Source of the DNA: Pseudobutyrivibrio sp. MD2005
GTDB taxonomy: Bacteria > Bacillota > Clostridia > Lachnospirales > Lachnospiraceae
Length of the DNA: 64,000 bases
NCBI RefSeq assembly: GCF_000621865.1
Contig: NZ_JHXE01000016.1
Location: 41,696-105,695, forward strand
Direction of reading: 5' to 3'
The translations under genes were made by a program, and so were the position numbers. How positions within the stretch are numbered: position 1 is the first letter of the stretch; the number at the start of each line of letters is the position of its first letter. Positions 18,320 through 28,224 of this stretch are shown here, one piece after another. Below the pieces are notes generated by a model that was not told where the DNA came from, made no database searches, and saw only the letters and a program-made list of their open reading frames with translations.

Positions 18320-20071
18320 ATGAATTTCATTTTAAAATACATTAAAAATTATAAAATAAGAGCAATACTAGCCCCACTATTCAAAATGTTAGAGGCGATA
18401 TTTGAGCTTTTTGTACCACTTGTTATGGCATCCATTATTAACAAGGGTATAGCAAGCTCAGATACCCACTACATCATCAAGATGAGTGGGGTTTTATTAT
18501 TTCTAGCTGTAGTAGGTTTGATGTTTTCCATAACAGCACAGTATTTTAGTGCGTATGTTGCAGTATATACAGCGGCAGACCTAAGAAGAGATGTGTTTGT
18601 TAAAATCATGTCTCTATCTCAGGGCACAAAAGAAAGCATAGGCGATGAAGTATTAACAACCAGAATCACAAACGATATTAATCAGATTCAAAATGCCATT
18701 AATAGAGTGCTGAGATTGTTCCTAAGATCTCCATTTATAGTTGGAGGTGCGATAGTAATGTCGTTTATTGTTGATGTTAAATCAGCATTTATTTTTATAT
18801 TGGTAGTTTTAGCACTGAGTATTATTGTATTTTTAGTAATGAGATACACTTTACCAAGATACAAAAACATAGCTGCCAGAATGGAAAAAGTATTACATGC
18901 TACTTCTGAAAACTTAGAAGGCTCAAGAGTATTAAGAGCTTTTTGTCAGGTAGATGAAGAGAAAGCAGAGTTTGAAAAGAGGACAGCTAAATTAGCGGCT
19001 ATGCAGATTAACACCGGAAAGGTGTCTGCTCTATTAAACCCTGTCACTTATGTTGCAGTAAACTTGGGAATAGTTTCTCTGATATATGTCGCAACAAAAA
19101 GAGTGGATGGCGGATTCATTTTGCAAGGTGATGTGGTGGCTCTTGTAAACTATATGAGTTCCATCTTAGTTGAGCTTATCAAACTTGCAAACCTTATTGT
19201 GATTTTGATGAAAGCATTTCCATCTGTAGGTCGTGTACAAGAGCTTATGGAGATTAAGTCTGATGAACGAGAGAAAATGTCATTATTAAATGACGAATTA
19301 ATAATAGGCGGTTCGTGCAATGCTAAAGAGATTTCATTAAAGAATGTATCATACAGCTATCATGGCGCTGGAGAAATGGACCTTGAAAATATTAATGTGG
19401 AAATTCCAGCAGGTTCAGTACTTGGAATTATCGGAGGAACAGGTTCAGGAAAAAGTACTTTGCTTAAATTGCTAAATCACACCTATGATGTGACAGAGGG
19501 CACTATAGAAATAGGTGGTCAGAATGTAAAATCATTTGATGACAGCTACTTGGCAGATATGTTTGGTATTGTACCTCAGAAAGCATTTCTGTTCAGTGGA
19601 ACAATAAGAAGTAACCTGGAAATGAATGGGAAAAATCCTGACGAGTGCGAAATTAAATCAGCTTTAAATATAGCGCAAGCGCTTGATTTTGTGGAAGCAA
19701 AAGAAGGCGGACTTGATGCAGAGGTTAAGGCCAAGGGGGCTAATTTCTCTGGAGGCCAAAGACAGCGACTTACTATCGCAAGAGCATTGATTGGTAAACC
19801 ACAGATATTAGTATTAGATGATGCGGCAAGTGCTCTAGATCTTGCTACAGAGAAAAAGCTCAGAAATGAATTATTAAATCTAGATTGGAATCCTACTATT
19901 ATAATCGTATCGCAGCGAGCATCTTCAGTAATGGAGGCTGATCAGATATTAGTGTTAGAGGATGGCAAGTGTGTAGGACTTGGTTCACATGATACTTTGA
20001 TAAAGAACTGTGAGACGTACCAGGAGATATATTATTGTCAGTATCCTAGAGAGGAGGCATCAAATGAATAA
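18320..20071 (+). CDS. ABC exporter half-transporter with degenerate nucleotide site
   Basis: 583 residues: six membrane segments (about 1-310) fused to an ATPase domain. Walker A is GGTGSGKST (near 372) and the signature is FSGGQRQR. The Walker B end is LVLDDAASALD, so Asp stands in place of the catalytic Glu. The switch region reads VSQRASS, so Gln replaces the usual His. These two changes mark the degenerate half of heterodimeric exporters of the TM287/288 and BmrC/D type. It overlaps the partner gene by eight bases. The substrate is unknown; drugs, lipids or peptides are possible. Confidence 0.9.
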   Translation: MNFILKYIKNYKIRAILAPLFKMLEAIFELFVPLVMASIINKGIASSDTHYIIKMSGVLLFLAVVGLMFSITAQYFSAYVAVYTAADLRRDVFVKIMSLSQGTKESIGDEVLTTRITNDINQIQNAINRVLRLFLRSPFIVGGAIVMSFIVDVKSAFIFILVVLALSIIVFLVMRYTLPRYKNIAARMEKVLHATSENLEGSRVLRAFCQVDEEKAEFEKRTAKLAAMQINTGKVSALLNPVTYVAVNLGIVSLIYVATKRVDGGFILQGDVVALVNYMSSILVELIKLANLIVILMKAFPSVGRVQELMEIKSDEREKMSLLNDELIIGGSCNAKEISLKNVSYSYHGAGEMDLENINVEIPAGSVLGIIGGTGSGKSTLLKLLNHTYDVTEGTIEIGGQNVKSFDDSYLADMFGIVPQKAFLFSGTIRSNLEMNGKNPDECEIKSALNIAQALDFVEAKEGGLDAEVKAKGANFSGGQRQRLTIARALIGKPQILVLDDAASALDLATEKKLRNELLNLDWNPTIIIVSQRASSVMEADQILVLEDGKCVGLGSHDTLIKNCETYQEIYYCQYPREEASNE

Positions 20072-21800
20072 ATCCTCTCAAAGAACGATATTAAATCGTG
20101 TTTTAATAGAACTTAAATCCTATGCAGCGTTGGTTTCTTTATCATTGCTGTGTGCCTGCGCTACAGTTTATCTTACATTAAGAATCCCTATCCTCACTGG
20201 TAGGGCGGTAGACTGTATTATTGGTCCAGGACATATTGATTACAATTTGTTGGAATCTTATTTAAAAGAAATGAGTGTTTTGATTGCCCTTACATTCTTC
20301 ACTCAGTTTATAATGAATAGGATCAACAATAATATCACTTACAATGTGGCAAAGAATCTTAGGGATAGAGCTTTTTCAAAAATGCAGAATATGAAGCTTG
20401 CTACAATCGATTCACATCCACATGGAGATTTTGTTAGTAGGATAGTATCTGATGTAGATACATTTACAGACGGATTGTTACTTGGCTTTACTCAGTTTTT
20501 CACTGGAGTTCTTACTGTTTTAGGAACTATATATTTCATGGTAAGAATATCTTGGGTAATAGCACTTATCGTTATTGTAGCTACACCTGCATCTCTTTTA
20601 CTTGCTAAGTTTATATCAGAAAGAACATATAAATATTTTGGTGATCAGGCAAGACTTCGCGGAACAGAAACTTCTTATATAGAAGAGATGATTGTTGGTA
20701 AAGATATTGTAAGAAGCATGAATTATGAATCTCTCGCAGAGAATGAATTTGATGCTATGAACAATAGCCTTAGAGATGCTTCTCTAAAAGCTACCTTTTA
20801 TTCATCGATTGTTAATCCAAGCACACGTCTTGTAAACAATATTATTTACGCAGCAGTAGGTGTTGTTGGTGCGCTTATGTCTATTGGTGGCGGAATCACA
20901 GTCGGAGGTCTTACCAGCTTCCTTTCATATTCTAGTACATATGCAAAGCCATTTAATGAAATATCGGATGTAATCACTGAATTTCAAAATGCACTTGCTT
21001 GTGCAGCCAGACTATTTGAAATGATAGATGCTGAAGTAGAAGTAGATAATGGAAAGAAGACCTTAGGCGAAATAAAGGGCAAAATTGAGTTTAAGGATGT
21101 ATCCTTCTCATACGTTAAAAATAAAACCCTGATTGAACATTTGAACTTAACTGTAGAAAGTGGACAAAGAATAGCTATTGTTGGTCCAACAGGTGCAGGT
21201 AAGAGTACTATTATAAATTTACTTATGCGATTTTATGACATAGATGCAGGTCAGATTTTAATTGATGGCATTGATATAAGAGACATACCACTGGAAGAGC
21301 TGCGCCAAAGTTTTGGAATGGTGCTTCAGGAAACATGGCTAAAGAATGCATCTATAAAAGATAATTTAAAGATGGCGAATTTTGATGCCACAAATGCAGA
21401 AATAGTGGAAGCGGCAAAAGCAACTCATGCAGATAGCTTCATAAGAAAAATGCCATATAGTTATGAATCGATTTTGTCGTGGGAAGGCACTGCGTTGTCA
21501 CAGGGACAAATGCAGCTTTTGTGTATAACAAGAGTAATGCTTAACATTCCACCTATGCTTATATTAGATGAAGCAACCAGTTCAATTGATACCAGGACAG
21601 AGCAGGAAATTCAAGCTGCATTTAATAAAATGATGAAAGGCAGAACTACATTTATTGTAGCCCACAGACTTTCAACTATCAGAGAAGCCGATGTAATATT
21701 GTTTGTAAAAGATGGTTCTATTGTAGAACAAGGAAGTCACAGAGAGTTGTTGCAGAAAGATGGCTTTTATGCTAAATTATATCAGAGTCAATTAGATTAG
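20064..21800 (+). CDS. ABC exporter half-transporter with consensus nucleotide site
   Basis: 578 residues from ATG 20064, preceded by GAGGAGG (about 20051-20057). Six membrane segments precede an ATPase domain with Walker A GPTGAGKST (near 374), signature LSQGQ, Walker B LILDEATSSID with the catalytic Glu, and H-loop VAHRLST. It is the catalytically competent partner of the preceding half-transporter. murA follows eight bases downstream. Confidence 0.92.
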   Translation: MNKSSQRTILNRVLIELKSYAALVSLSLLCACATVYLTLRIPILTGRAVDCIIGPGHIDYNLLESYLKEMSVLIALTFFTQFIMNRINNNITYNVAKNLRDRAFSKMQNMKLATIDSHPHGDFVSRIVSDVDTFTDGLLLGFTQFFTGVLTVLGTIYFMVRISWVIALIVIVATPASLLLAKFISERTYKYFGDQARLRGTETSYIEEMIVGKDIVRSMNYESLAENEFDAMNNSLRDASLKATFYSSIVNPSTRLVNNIIYAAVGVVGALMSIGGGITVGGLTSFLSYSSTYAKPFNEISDVITEFQNALACAARLFEMIDAEVEVDNGKKTLGEIKGKIEFKDVSFSYVKNKTLIEHLNLTVESGQRIAIVGPTGAGKSTIINLLMRFYDIDAGQILIDGIDIRDIPLEELRQSFGMVLQETWLKNASIKDNLKMANFDATNAEIVEAAKATHADSFIRKMPYSYESILSWEGTALSQGQMQLLCITRVMLNIPPMLILDEATSSIDTRTEQEIQAAFNKMMKGRTTFIVAHRLSTIREADVILFVKDGSIVEQGSHRELLQKDGFYAKLYQSQLD

Positions 21801-21808
21801 GAGAAAAA

Positions 21809-23104
21809 ATGGAGCAGTATGTAATTAAGGGCGGCACAGCTCTCTCTGGAGAGGTAGAGATTAGTGGTGCCAAAAATGCAGCCTTAGGTATATTGGCTGG
21901 AGCCATAATGACAGATGAGACTGTTACAATTGAAAATCTACCAAATGTAAAAGATATCAATGTTTTGATTGGTGCTATTGAAGATATTGGTGCTTCAGTG
22001 GATAGAGTTGATGAGCACACAGTAAAGATTACTGGTTCTAGCATCACACGACTTTCGGTAGATTACGAATACATTAAAAAAATCCGTGCATCTTACTATT
22101 TAATGGGTGCGTTACTGGGAAAATATAAAAGTGCAGAGGTAGCTCTTCCTGGAGGATGCCTTATTGGATCAAGACCAATCGATTTGCACGTTAAGGGCCT
22201 TAAGGCTCTTGGAGCAAATGTAGATGTTTCTTATGGTCTTTGGTCTGCAAGAGCTGATAGACTTGCGGGAAATCATATCTATCTTGATAAAGTTTCTGTT
22301 GGTGCAACTATCAATATCATGCTTGCAGCGGTTCTTGCCGAAGGAAAGACTACTATAGAAAATGCAGCTAAAGAGCCACACGTGGTAGACGTAGCATCAT
22401 TCCTTAACAGTATGGGTGCTAATATCCGTGGAGCCGGTACAGACGTTATTCGTATCGTTGGTGTTTCAAAGCTACATGGCACAACATATGCAGTTATCCC
22501 AGATCAGATTGAAGCTGGTACTTATATGTGTGCAGCTGCAGCTACTCACGGTGATGTTCTTGTTAAGAATGTTATTCCAAAGCACTTAGAGGCTACTTCA
22601 GCTAAGCTTATCGAGGCTGGTTGTGTTATTGAGGAATACGATGATGCAGTTAGAGTAATTGCTAAGGGCCGAAAGCTTTCTAGCACACACGTTACTACAT
22701 TGCCTTATCCAGGTTTTCCAACAGATATGCAGCCTGAGATAACAGCGGTTCTTGCAATCGCAGAAGGAACAAGTACAGTTTCCGAATCTATTTTTGAGAA
22801 TCGTTTCAAATACGTAGATGAGCTTGCCCGAATGGGAGCTACTATTAAGGTAGAAGGCACAGTAGCGATTGTTACTGGTGTTGAAAGATACACAGGTGCT
22901 CAGGTTACAGCACCAGATCTTAGAGCAGGCGCAGCACTTATTATTGCAGGCCTTGCAGCTGATGGAATCACAGTTATTGATGACATTAAGTTCATCCAGC
23001 GTGGATACGAAGATATAGTTGGTAAATTTACTAAGCTTGGTGCAACATTTGCAGAAGTTGACTCAGAGCACGAGCTTCAGAAATTCAAATTAAAAGTATC
23101 ATAG
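21809..23104 (+). CDS. murA: UDP-N-acetylglucosamine 1-carboxyvinyltransferase MurA
   Basis: 431 residues. It transfers enolpyruvate from PEP to UDP-GlcNAc, the first committed step of peptidoglycan synthesis in the cytoplasm. It starts with IKGGTALSGEVEISGAKNAAL. The active-site loop LPGGCLIGSRPIDLH carries Cys117, the residue alkylated by fosfomycin. FPTDMQPE and RAGAALIIAGL are also conserved. RBS AGGAGA lies before ATG, and a strong terminator follows. Firmicutes often have two MurA paralogues; only this one is in the window. Confidence 0.96.
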   Translation: MEQYVIKGGTALSGEVEISGAKNAALGILAGAIMTDETVTIENLPNVKDINVLIGAIEDIGASVDRVDEHTVKITGSSITRLSVDYEYIKKIRASYYLMGALLGKYKSAEVALPGGCLIGSRPIDLHVKGLKALGANVDVSYGLWSARADRLAGNHIYLDKVSVGATINIMLAAVLAEGKTTIENAAKEPHVVDVASFLNSMGANIRGAGTDVIRIVGVSKLHGTTYAVIPDQIEAGTYMCAAAATHGDVLVKNVIPKHLEATSAKLIEAGCVIEEYDDAVRVIAKGRKLSSTHVTTLPYPGFPTDMQPEITAVLAIAEGTSTVSESIFENRFKYVDELARMGATIKVEGTVAIVTGVERYTGAQVTAPDLRAGAALIIAGLAADGITVIDDIKFIQRGYEDIVGKFTKLGATFAEVDSEHELQKFKLKVS

Positions 23105-23109
23105 AAAAC

Positions 23110-23150
23110 AAGAGCTTTCAAAGCGTAATGCTTCGAAAGCTCTTTTATTT
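23110..23150 (+). terminator. rho-independent terminator after murA
   Basis: Stem AAGAGCTTTC (23110-23119) with GAAAGCTCTT (23135-23144), an inner AAGC/GCTT pairing, then TTTTATTTT. Confidence 0.85.
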
Positions 23151-23194
23151 TGTGATAATATGAAGACATAGTATTGGGTGAAAGGAGAAAGAGC

Positions 23195-23437
23195 ATGGAG
23201 CATTATAAGTTTTTTCAAAATAAAGAATGTGAATATTTTCCATGTCATAAGACAGATAAGCTAGAGGAGTTCAACTGTCTCTTTTGCTATTGTCCACTCT
23301 ATCACTTGGGAGAAAATTGCGGAGGCAATTTTTATATAACGGAAAAGGGAGTGAAATCCTGCGTTAATTGTTTGCGTCCTCACATAAAAGATAATTATGA
23401 AGAAATAGTGAAAAAATTACGAAGCGAGATAAATTAA
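23195..23437 (+). CDS. cysteine-rich small-domain protein
   Basis: 80 residues from ATG 23195, preceded by AAAGGAG. Nine cysteines are arranged as NKECEYFPCHK, FNCLFCYCPLY, NCGG and SCVNCLRPH, which matches the cysteine-rich small domain family (in some genomes fused to the cobinamide amidohydrolase CbiZ). It probably binds metal; the function is unknown. It stands alone between the murA terminator and the chemotaxis receptor. Confidence 0.8.
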   Translation: MEHYKFFQNKECEYFPCHKTDKLEEFNCLFCYCPLYHLGENCGGNFYITEKGVKSCVNCLRPHIKDNYEEIVKKLRSEIN

Positions 23438-23485
23438 CAGAAAAGTAACAATTTTGAGCTATGATGAAACAAACTAAGCGATAAA

Positions 23486-23501
23486 TGCAGAAGAATCTGC
23501 A
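23486..23501 (+). promoter_or_regulatory. inverted repeat in the mcp leader
   Basis: TGCAGA-AGAA-TCTGCA lies 19 bases upstream of the mcp start, just before its AGGAGG. Upstream, AAGCGATAA resembles a sigma-28 -10 element (GCCGATAA), but no good -35 is seen. Either an operator or an RNA hairpin is possible. Confidence 0.3.
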
Positions 23502-23519
23502 GATTATAGGAGGGGCGTC

Positions 23520-25553
23520 ATGGCGAAAAATTCAAATGTTACAACGACAAAAGTTAAACGTAGTATAGGAAAAACATTACTATGTACGCTTTTGCCAATC
23601 ATCATTGTTGGTATTACCGTAATTATGATTTTTATTGCTAGTAGTTCGAGCAAGGTAATGACGGAGCTGTCTTTAATGGATTTGGAGGCAGAAACAAGAG
23701 CAAATGCTGCAGAATTGGGCTCTAATTTTGAGATGATGACAGCACAGTTTGATATGTACTGCAATACTCTTGAAAGAGTTTATTTCGAGGATCAGCATGC
23801 AATGTACGAGTATTGTAAGCCATCAGCTGATTATGATGCAATTGACAATACTGGACTTTATGTAGGTTTTTCTGATGATACATATTTCTTTGCTAACGAT
23901 ACAGTACAGGCGCCTGACTGGAAGGCTTCAGAGCGTGGTTGGTATGCAGAAGGTAAAGATACAAAAGAATTTATCTGTACAGAACCTTATATTGATGCTG
24001 CAACAAACCAGATGTGCGTTACTTACGTAAGGTCTGTTGATTGTGCTAATGGTATGTTTGGTGTAGCTGCTTATGATGTATTTTTAACACAGCTTCAGGA
24101 TGACGTATCAGCCCTCACTCCAATGAAAACTGGTATGTCAATCGTATTAAGCGGTGATGACATCATTTGCTATACAGATCCATCATTAAATGGAACAAAG
24201 GTATCTGATTCTAATGATAAGATGCTTATAGACGCAAAAGCATACATGGATACAAATTCTACTGATTGCGTAAAGCTCAATAATCCAGGTGTAGGCGATT
24301 TTTATGTATATTCAACACCAATACCTGGTACACCATGGCACTTACTATCAGCAGTATCAGTAAAAGATGTACTAGCTGAATCAAATCGTGTACTTATTCT
24401 ATCTATGGTGGCTTTGCTTCTAGTACTTGTAGTTATAGTATTTGCCCTACTTGTCACTGTAAAGAAAGTAATTACAAAGCCAGTTAGTGGTTTATCACAG
24501 AGTATTCTTAAGATTTCTGATGGTGACTTTACTACAAAGATGCCAGAAGATAAGGGCGATGAGATTGGTCTTATCAGTAATGAAATGACAAAATTCGTTC
24601 AGATAATGAACGGCGCAATTGGTTCTATCCAAGGTAGAGCTGAGCAGTTGCAGCAGGATTCTGAAAGTTCTAAGACAGCATCTAGCCAGATGAGCACTGA
24701 GGCTGGAGATCAGTCAGTATCAATGGGACAGATTCAGGAAACAATGGACGACATTTCAAATGCTGTTGGAGAGCTTGCTGAAAATGCAACAAATCTTGCC
24801 CATGCAGTTTCTGATTTGACAGATAATGGAAATAGCACAAATGAGACAATGATTGCCCTAGTAGATCAGGCAAAGATTGGTCAGGAAGATATGACAGAAG
24901 TTCAGCGCAGCATGGATAACATCAATGAATCTATGAGTGAGATGAACGACGTTGTAGTAACAGTTGGCGAATCTGCTAAGCAGATTACAGATATTGTTCA
25001 GATGATTGACTCTATTGCAGAGCAGACAAATCTTCTTTCTCTCAATGCTTCTATTGAGGCAGCTCGTGCAGGTGAAGCTGGTAAGGGATTTGCGGTTGTT
25101 GCTGACGAAATCGGAAAGCTTGCACAGAATTCACAGGATGCAGCTAAGGAGATTGGAGATATCATTCGTCAGATTACAGGTCTTATCTCTGATTTGGCAG
25201 ATAAATCTCAGAACAATATGGAATCAATCAATGCAAGTGGTGAGGTTGTAGAGAAGGCTGGAACAAGCTTCAGCAAGATTTACGAAGACCTTAACTCTGC
25301 AGCAGCTGTAATGCAGGATATGATTCACATGATGGGCGAAGTAAACGACATCGCTTCATCTGTAGCAGCAATTTCTGAGGAGCAGTCAGCAAGCTCAGAA
25401 GAAATCACAGCTACAATCTATACACTTACAGAGAGCGCAAATCATATTGCGACAGAGAGCCAGGGCGTAGAAGATGTTGCTAATTCAGTTTCAGATTCTG
25501 CACTTGCAATCAATGATGAGCTTGCTAAGTTCAAGATTGAGTCTGATTTTTAA
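23520..25553 (+). CDS. methyl-accepting chemotaxis protein with extracellular Cache domain
   Basis: 677 residues. A first membrane span (about 20-42) is followed by an extracellular dCache-type sensor with the typical ERGWY and [17 protein letters not shown] segments. A second span (about 290-312), a HAMP domain and a long methyl-accepting coiled coil come next. The conserved hairpin tip is [35 protein letters not shown] (residues about 500-534). It senses small ligands and controls CheA. AGGAGG precedes ATG. No che or flagellar gene is in the window. Confidence 0.95.
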   Translation: MAKNSNVTTTKVKRSIGKTLLCTLLPIIIVGITVIMIFIASSSSKVMTELSLMDLEAETRANAAELGSNFEMMTAQFDMYCNTLERVYFEDQHAMYEYCKPSADYDAIDNTGLYVGFSDDTYFFANDTVQAPDWKASERGWYAEGKDTKEFICTEPYIDAATNQMCVTYVRSVDCANGMFGVAAYDVFLTQLQDDVSALTPMKTGMSIVLSGDDIICYTDPSLNGTKVSDSNDKMLIDAKAYMDTNSTDCVKLNNPGVGDFYVYSTPIPGTPWHLLSAVSVKDVLAESNRVLILSMVALLLVLVVIVFALLVTVKKVITKPVSGLSQSILKISDGDFTTKMPEDKGDEIGLISNEMTKFVQIMNGAIGSIQGRAEQLQQDSESSKTASSQMSTEAGDQSVSMGQIQETMDDISNAVGELAENATNLAHAVSDLTDNGNSTNETMIALVDQAKIGQEDMTEVQRSMDNINESMSEMNDVVVTVGESAKQITDIVQMIDSIAEQTNLLSLNASIEAARAGEAGKGFAVVADEIGKLAQNSQDAAKEIGDIIRQITGLISDLADKSQNNMESINASGEVVEKAGTSFSKIYEDLNSAAAVMQDMIHMMGEVNDIASSVAAISEEQSASSEEITATIYTLTESANHIATESQGVEDVANSVSDSALAINDELAKFKIESDF

Positions 25554-25618
25554 GTAATGCTAATGCTTTGATAGGTGGCATTATAGTCAGAAAACGTGTA
25601 CAATAGAAAACGGTAGCA

Positions 25619-25647
25619 GGGGTGTAGCAAATGCTGCACCCCTTTTT
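25619..25647 (+). terminator. rho-independent terminator after mcp
   Basis: GGGGTG-T-AGCA pairs with TGCT-G-CACCCC (25619-25642), followed by TTTTT. It lies between mcp and the Lar-like gene. It could also act as an attenuator for the latter, because only 27 bases separate it from that start. Confidence 0.75.
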
Positions 25648-25674
25648 ATCGGATTTTAGTTAAGGAGTTTTGTA

Positions 25675-25896
25675 ATGGATATTTCAGAAAAGATTGAATT
25701 ACATGATTGTCCTATCTGCGGCGGCGCAGGTCTCCTCGAGGAAGAGGACAGGGGCTTTTATGTAGCTTGTTTAGATTGTGGTAGCTACACAGGAACAGTT
25801 GGCTACAAGAATGAAGATGGAAAGCTTGAAGCTGCTGAGAAATCAGCAATGCTTTGGAACACTGGAAAGGTAATCAACAGCGCTCCAGGAGAGTAG
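25675..25896 (+). CDS. Lar-like zinc-ribbon protein
   Basis: 73 residues with DCPICGG near the start, then ACLDCGSYTG, and a C-terminal AMLWNTG. This is the C-x-x-C...C-x-x-C plus W-N pattern of Lar-family (restriction-alleviation-like) zinc ribbons, often found on phages and in bacterial chromosomes. RBS AAGGAG. No phage gene is nearby, so the name is by similarity only. Confidence 0.6.
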   Translation: MDISEKIELHDCPICGGAGLLEEEDRGFYVACLDCGSYTGTVGYKNEDGKLEAAEKSAMLWNTGKVINSAPGE

Positions 25897-25911
25897 AAAG
25901 AAGGGGATATT

Positions 25912-27414
25912 ATGAAACAGACTCAGGATAAAGCCCGTAATCTTACAATGATGATGGATGAATACGAGCTTACTATGGCTAATGCGTATTTTAACGACCC
26001 TACTATCAACAATAACACAAGGGTTAGTTTTGACGTGTTCTATAGAAAGAATCCAGATGGGGGCGGATTTGCAATTTTTGCAGGTCTTCAGCAGGTTAAG
26101 GATTATCTGCTTAACCTACATTTTACAGATGAGGATATCGAATACCTAAGAAGCGTTGGGCATTTTACAGAGGATTTCCTTGCATACCTTAAGGATTTCA
26201 AATTTACAGGTGATGTGGATGCATTTCCAGAGGGTACAATCATGTATCCTAATGAGCCAATCATCACTGTTACAGCGCCAATCATCGAGGCTCAGCTTGT
26301 TGAGACCGAGATTCTTGCACAGGTGAATCATCAGTCTCTTATAGCTACAAAGGCAAGCAGAATTGTTCGTGCAGCAGCTGGCCGTGCTGTTTCAGACTTC
26401 GGTGCAAGACGTGCTCACAATAACGATGCAGCAATTTATGGCGCGAGAGCTGCTTACATCGGCGGCGCAAGCGGTACAGCAACTGTATCTGCAGGCCAGT
26501 ATTTCAACATTCCAATTGGTGGAACAATGGCTCACAGCTATGTAATGTATTTTACATCTGATGATAACGATTATCGTACATCTGAGCTTGCAGCATTCAG
26601 AAGCTTTGCAAAGAGCTATCCAAATAACTGCATTTTGCTTGTAGATACATATAATGTTCTTAAGTCTGGCGTGCCTAATGCAATCAAGGTATTCCAGGAG
26701 ATGAAGGACGCAGGCATAGAGTCAAAGAGCTATGGTATCAGAATTGATTCTGGTGACTTGGCTTATCTTACAAAGAAGGCAAGAAAGATGCTTGATGATG
26801 CTGGCTTTAAAGATGCTAAAATCATCGTAAGCAACTCACTTGATGAGTACACAATCACATCTATCCTGCAGCAGGGTGGACAAGTTAATTCCTTCGGCGT
26901 TGGTGAGAGATTAATCACTGCAAAGTCTGAGCCAGTGTTTGGTGCAGTTTACAAGCTTTGCGCTGTTACTAATGCCAAGACAGGTGAGACTATTCCAAAA
27001 ATCAAGATTTCTGAGACTGTTGAAAAGATAACTAACCCTGGTCTCAAGGATGTATATAGAATCAAGGACGAGAGCGGTAGAGCCGTTGCAGACTTACTAG
27101 CAATTAAGGGTGAGACAGTTGATATGAGTGTTGAGGGCGGCTACAGATTCGTAGATCCAGAGCAGCCATGGAAGAGCACACACATCTTTGAAGGCTGCAC
27201 AGCAGAGCTCTTGCAGAAGCCACTCATCATCAAGGGTGAGCCTGCATGTGAGGATGAGGATATGCAGACAATCAGAGCCAGAGTACAGGAGCAGTTGAGC
27301 TCTAGTGTATGGCCTGAGGAGCAGCGTTTCGAGAATCCACACAAGCATTATTTGGATATGACTCCTGCTTACTACAACATGAAGATGGAACTTCTTCGCA
27401 ACGAGGATAAGTAA
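25912..27414 (+). CDS. pncB: nicotinate phosphoribosyltransferase
   Basis: 500 residues. It converts nicotinate plus PRPP to nicotinate mononucleotide in the NAD salvage (Preiss-Handler) pathway. The sequence opens with MMDEYELTMANAYF. It shows VSFDVFYRKNPDGGGFAIFAGL, DFGARRAHNNDAAIYGARAAYIGGASGTA around the PRPP/nicotinate site, GGTMAHSYVM with the conserved His, and GIRIDSGDLAYL. RBS AAGGGG lies before ATG. It is followed after one base by a methyltransferase gene, probably co-transcribed. Confidence 0.96.
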   Translation: MKQTQDKARNLTMMMDEYELTMANAYFNDPTINNNTRVSFDVFYRKNPDGGGFAIFAGLQQVKDYLLNLHFTDEDIEYLRSVGHFTEDFLAYLKDFKFTGDVDAFPEGTIMYPNEPIITVTAPIIEAQLVETEILAQVNHQSLIATKASRIVRAAAGRAVSDFGARRAHNNDAAIYGARAAYIGGASGTATVSAGQYFNIPIGGTMAHSYVMYFTSDDNDYRTSELAAFRSFAKSYPNNCILLVDTYNVLKSGVPNAIKVFQEMKDAGIESKSYGIRIDSGDLAYLTKKARKMLDDAGFKDAKIIVSNSLDEYTITSILQQGGQVNSFGVGERLITAKSEPVFGAVYKLCAVTNAKTGETIPKIKISETVEKITNPGLKDVYRIKDESGRAVADLLAIKGETVDMSVEGGYRFVDPEQPWKSTHIFEGCTAELLQKPLIIKGEPACEDEDMQTIRARVQEQLSSSVWPEEQRFENPHKHYLDMTPAYYNMKMELLRNEDK

Positions 27415-27415
27415 A

Positions 27416-28105
27416 TTGGTTTTATCAGAACAGATTGAGATGTACAACAAAAAGCTCGCAGAAAGAGGGCTGGCCCTGATCCAAAAGGAGGAGGGGCTCA
27501 GCCTTACTGATGGCGAGCTTTCTATAATGGCAGATTTTAGAGAAATGCTGCCTAGACTTAAAAAGAGCAACCTGGAGCGCGAGATGCTGGTGAAGGCCGC
27601 CAGGATAAAGGGGCAGCCAATGCCACAGACTCTCATCGATGCTACAGCTGGATTTGGAGAGGATTCGCTGATTCTTGCAGCAGCAGGCTTTGAAGTGCGC
27701 CTTTACGAATTCGATGAGGTGATTGCACTTCTTCTGCAGGATTGTATGGACAGAGCTGCAGAAATACCTGAGCTTAAAGCGGCAGTGGGAAGAATGACTC
27801 TAATATCTCAGGATAGCGTGCAGGCCATGAAGGAGCTTTCCTATGAGCCAGATATCGTGCTTCTTGACCCAATGTTTCCTGAGAGACAAAAGAGTGCGCT
27901 GATAAAAAAGAAGTTTCAGTTGCTTCAAAGGCTGGAAAGTCCTTGTTCAAATGAGGATGAGCTGCTTGAGGCAGCGCAGCTGGCAAAGCCAAAAAGAATA
28001 GTAATAAAGCGTCCTTTAAAGGGCCCTTATTTAGCCGGCAAAAAGCCTAGCTACAGCCTCGAAGGAAAGGCTATCCGCTACGATTGCATGGTCTTCGCAA
28101 AATAA
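27416..28105 (+). CDS. rsmJ: RsmJ-like 16S rRNA methyltransferase
   Basis: 229 residues from TTG 27416, with GAGGATAA of pncB as likely ribosome binding site; ATG at 27437 is an alternative. The SAM motif is TLIDATAGFGEDSLILAAAGF, followed by YEFDEVIALLLQD. The catalytic region LLDPMFPERQKSALIKKK and VIKRPLKGPYLAG closely follow RsmJ (16S rRNA m2G1516 methyltransferase). Codon use is somewhat more GC-rich than that of its neighbours. The exact target is not provable here. Confidence 0.75.
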   Translation: MVLSEQIEMYNKKLAERGLALIQKEEGLSLTDGELSIMADFREMLPRLKKSNLEREMLVKAARIKGQPMPQTLIDATAGFGEDSLILAAAGFEVRLYEFDEVIALLLQDCMDRAAEIPELKAAVGRMTLISQDSVQAMKELSYEPDIVLLDPMFPERQKSALIKKKFQLLQRLESPCSNEDELLEAAQLAKPKRIVIKRPLKGPYLAGKKPSYSLEGKAIRYDCMVFAK

Positions 28106-28224
28106 ATGAACGAAACGAACATAATTCATCAAATGGCAATCTTTGTTCACGGAATACCCTCATTTATGTAATATCATAGAAATTACCACTAGAAGTGTGG
28201 ATTTTTAGTTGAAGAGGGAAGTTT

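Noticed and set aside
25554..25674. Riboswitch before the Lar-like/pncB genes
   Set aside because: Only a simple terminator hairpin is visible, without a conserved aptamer-like core.
25675..25896. Prophage border suggested by the Lar-like protein
   Set aside because: No integrase, attachment repeat or other phage gene lies nearby; such zinc ribbons also occur alone in chromosomes.
27097..27636. 179-residue open frame on the reverse strand over pncB and rsmJ
   Set aside because: It lies opposite two well-supported genes, has no family motif and no ribosome binding site; an antisense shadow.
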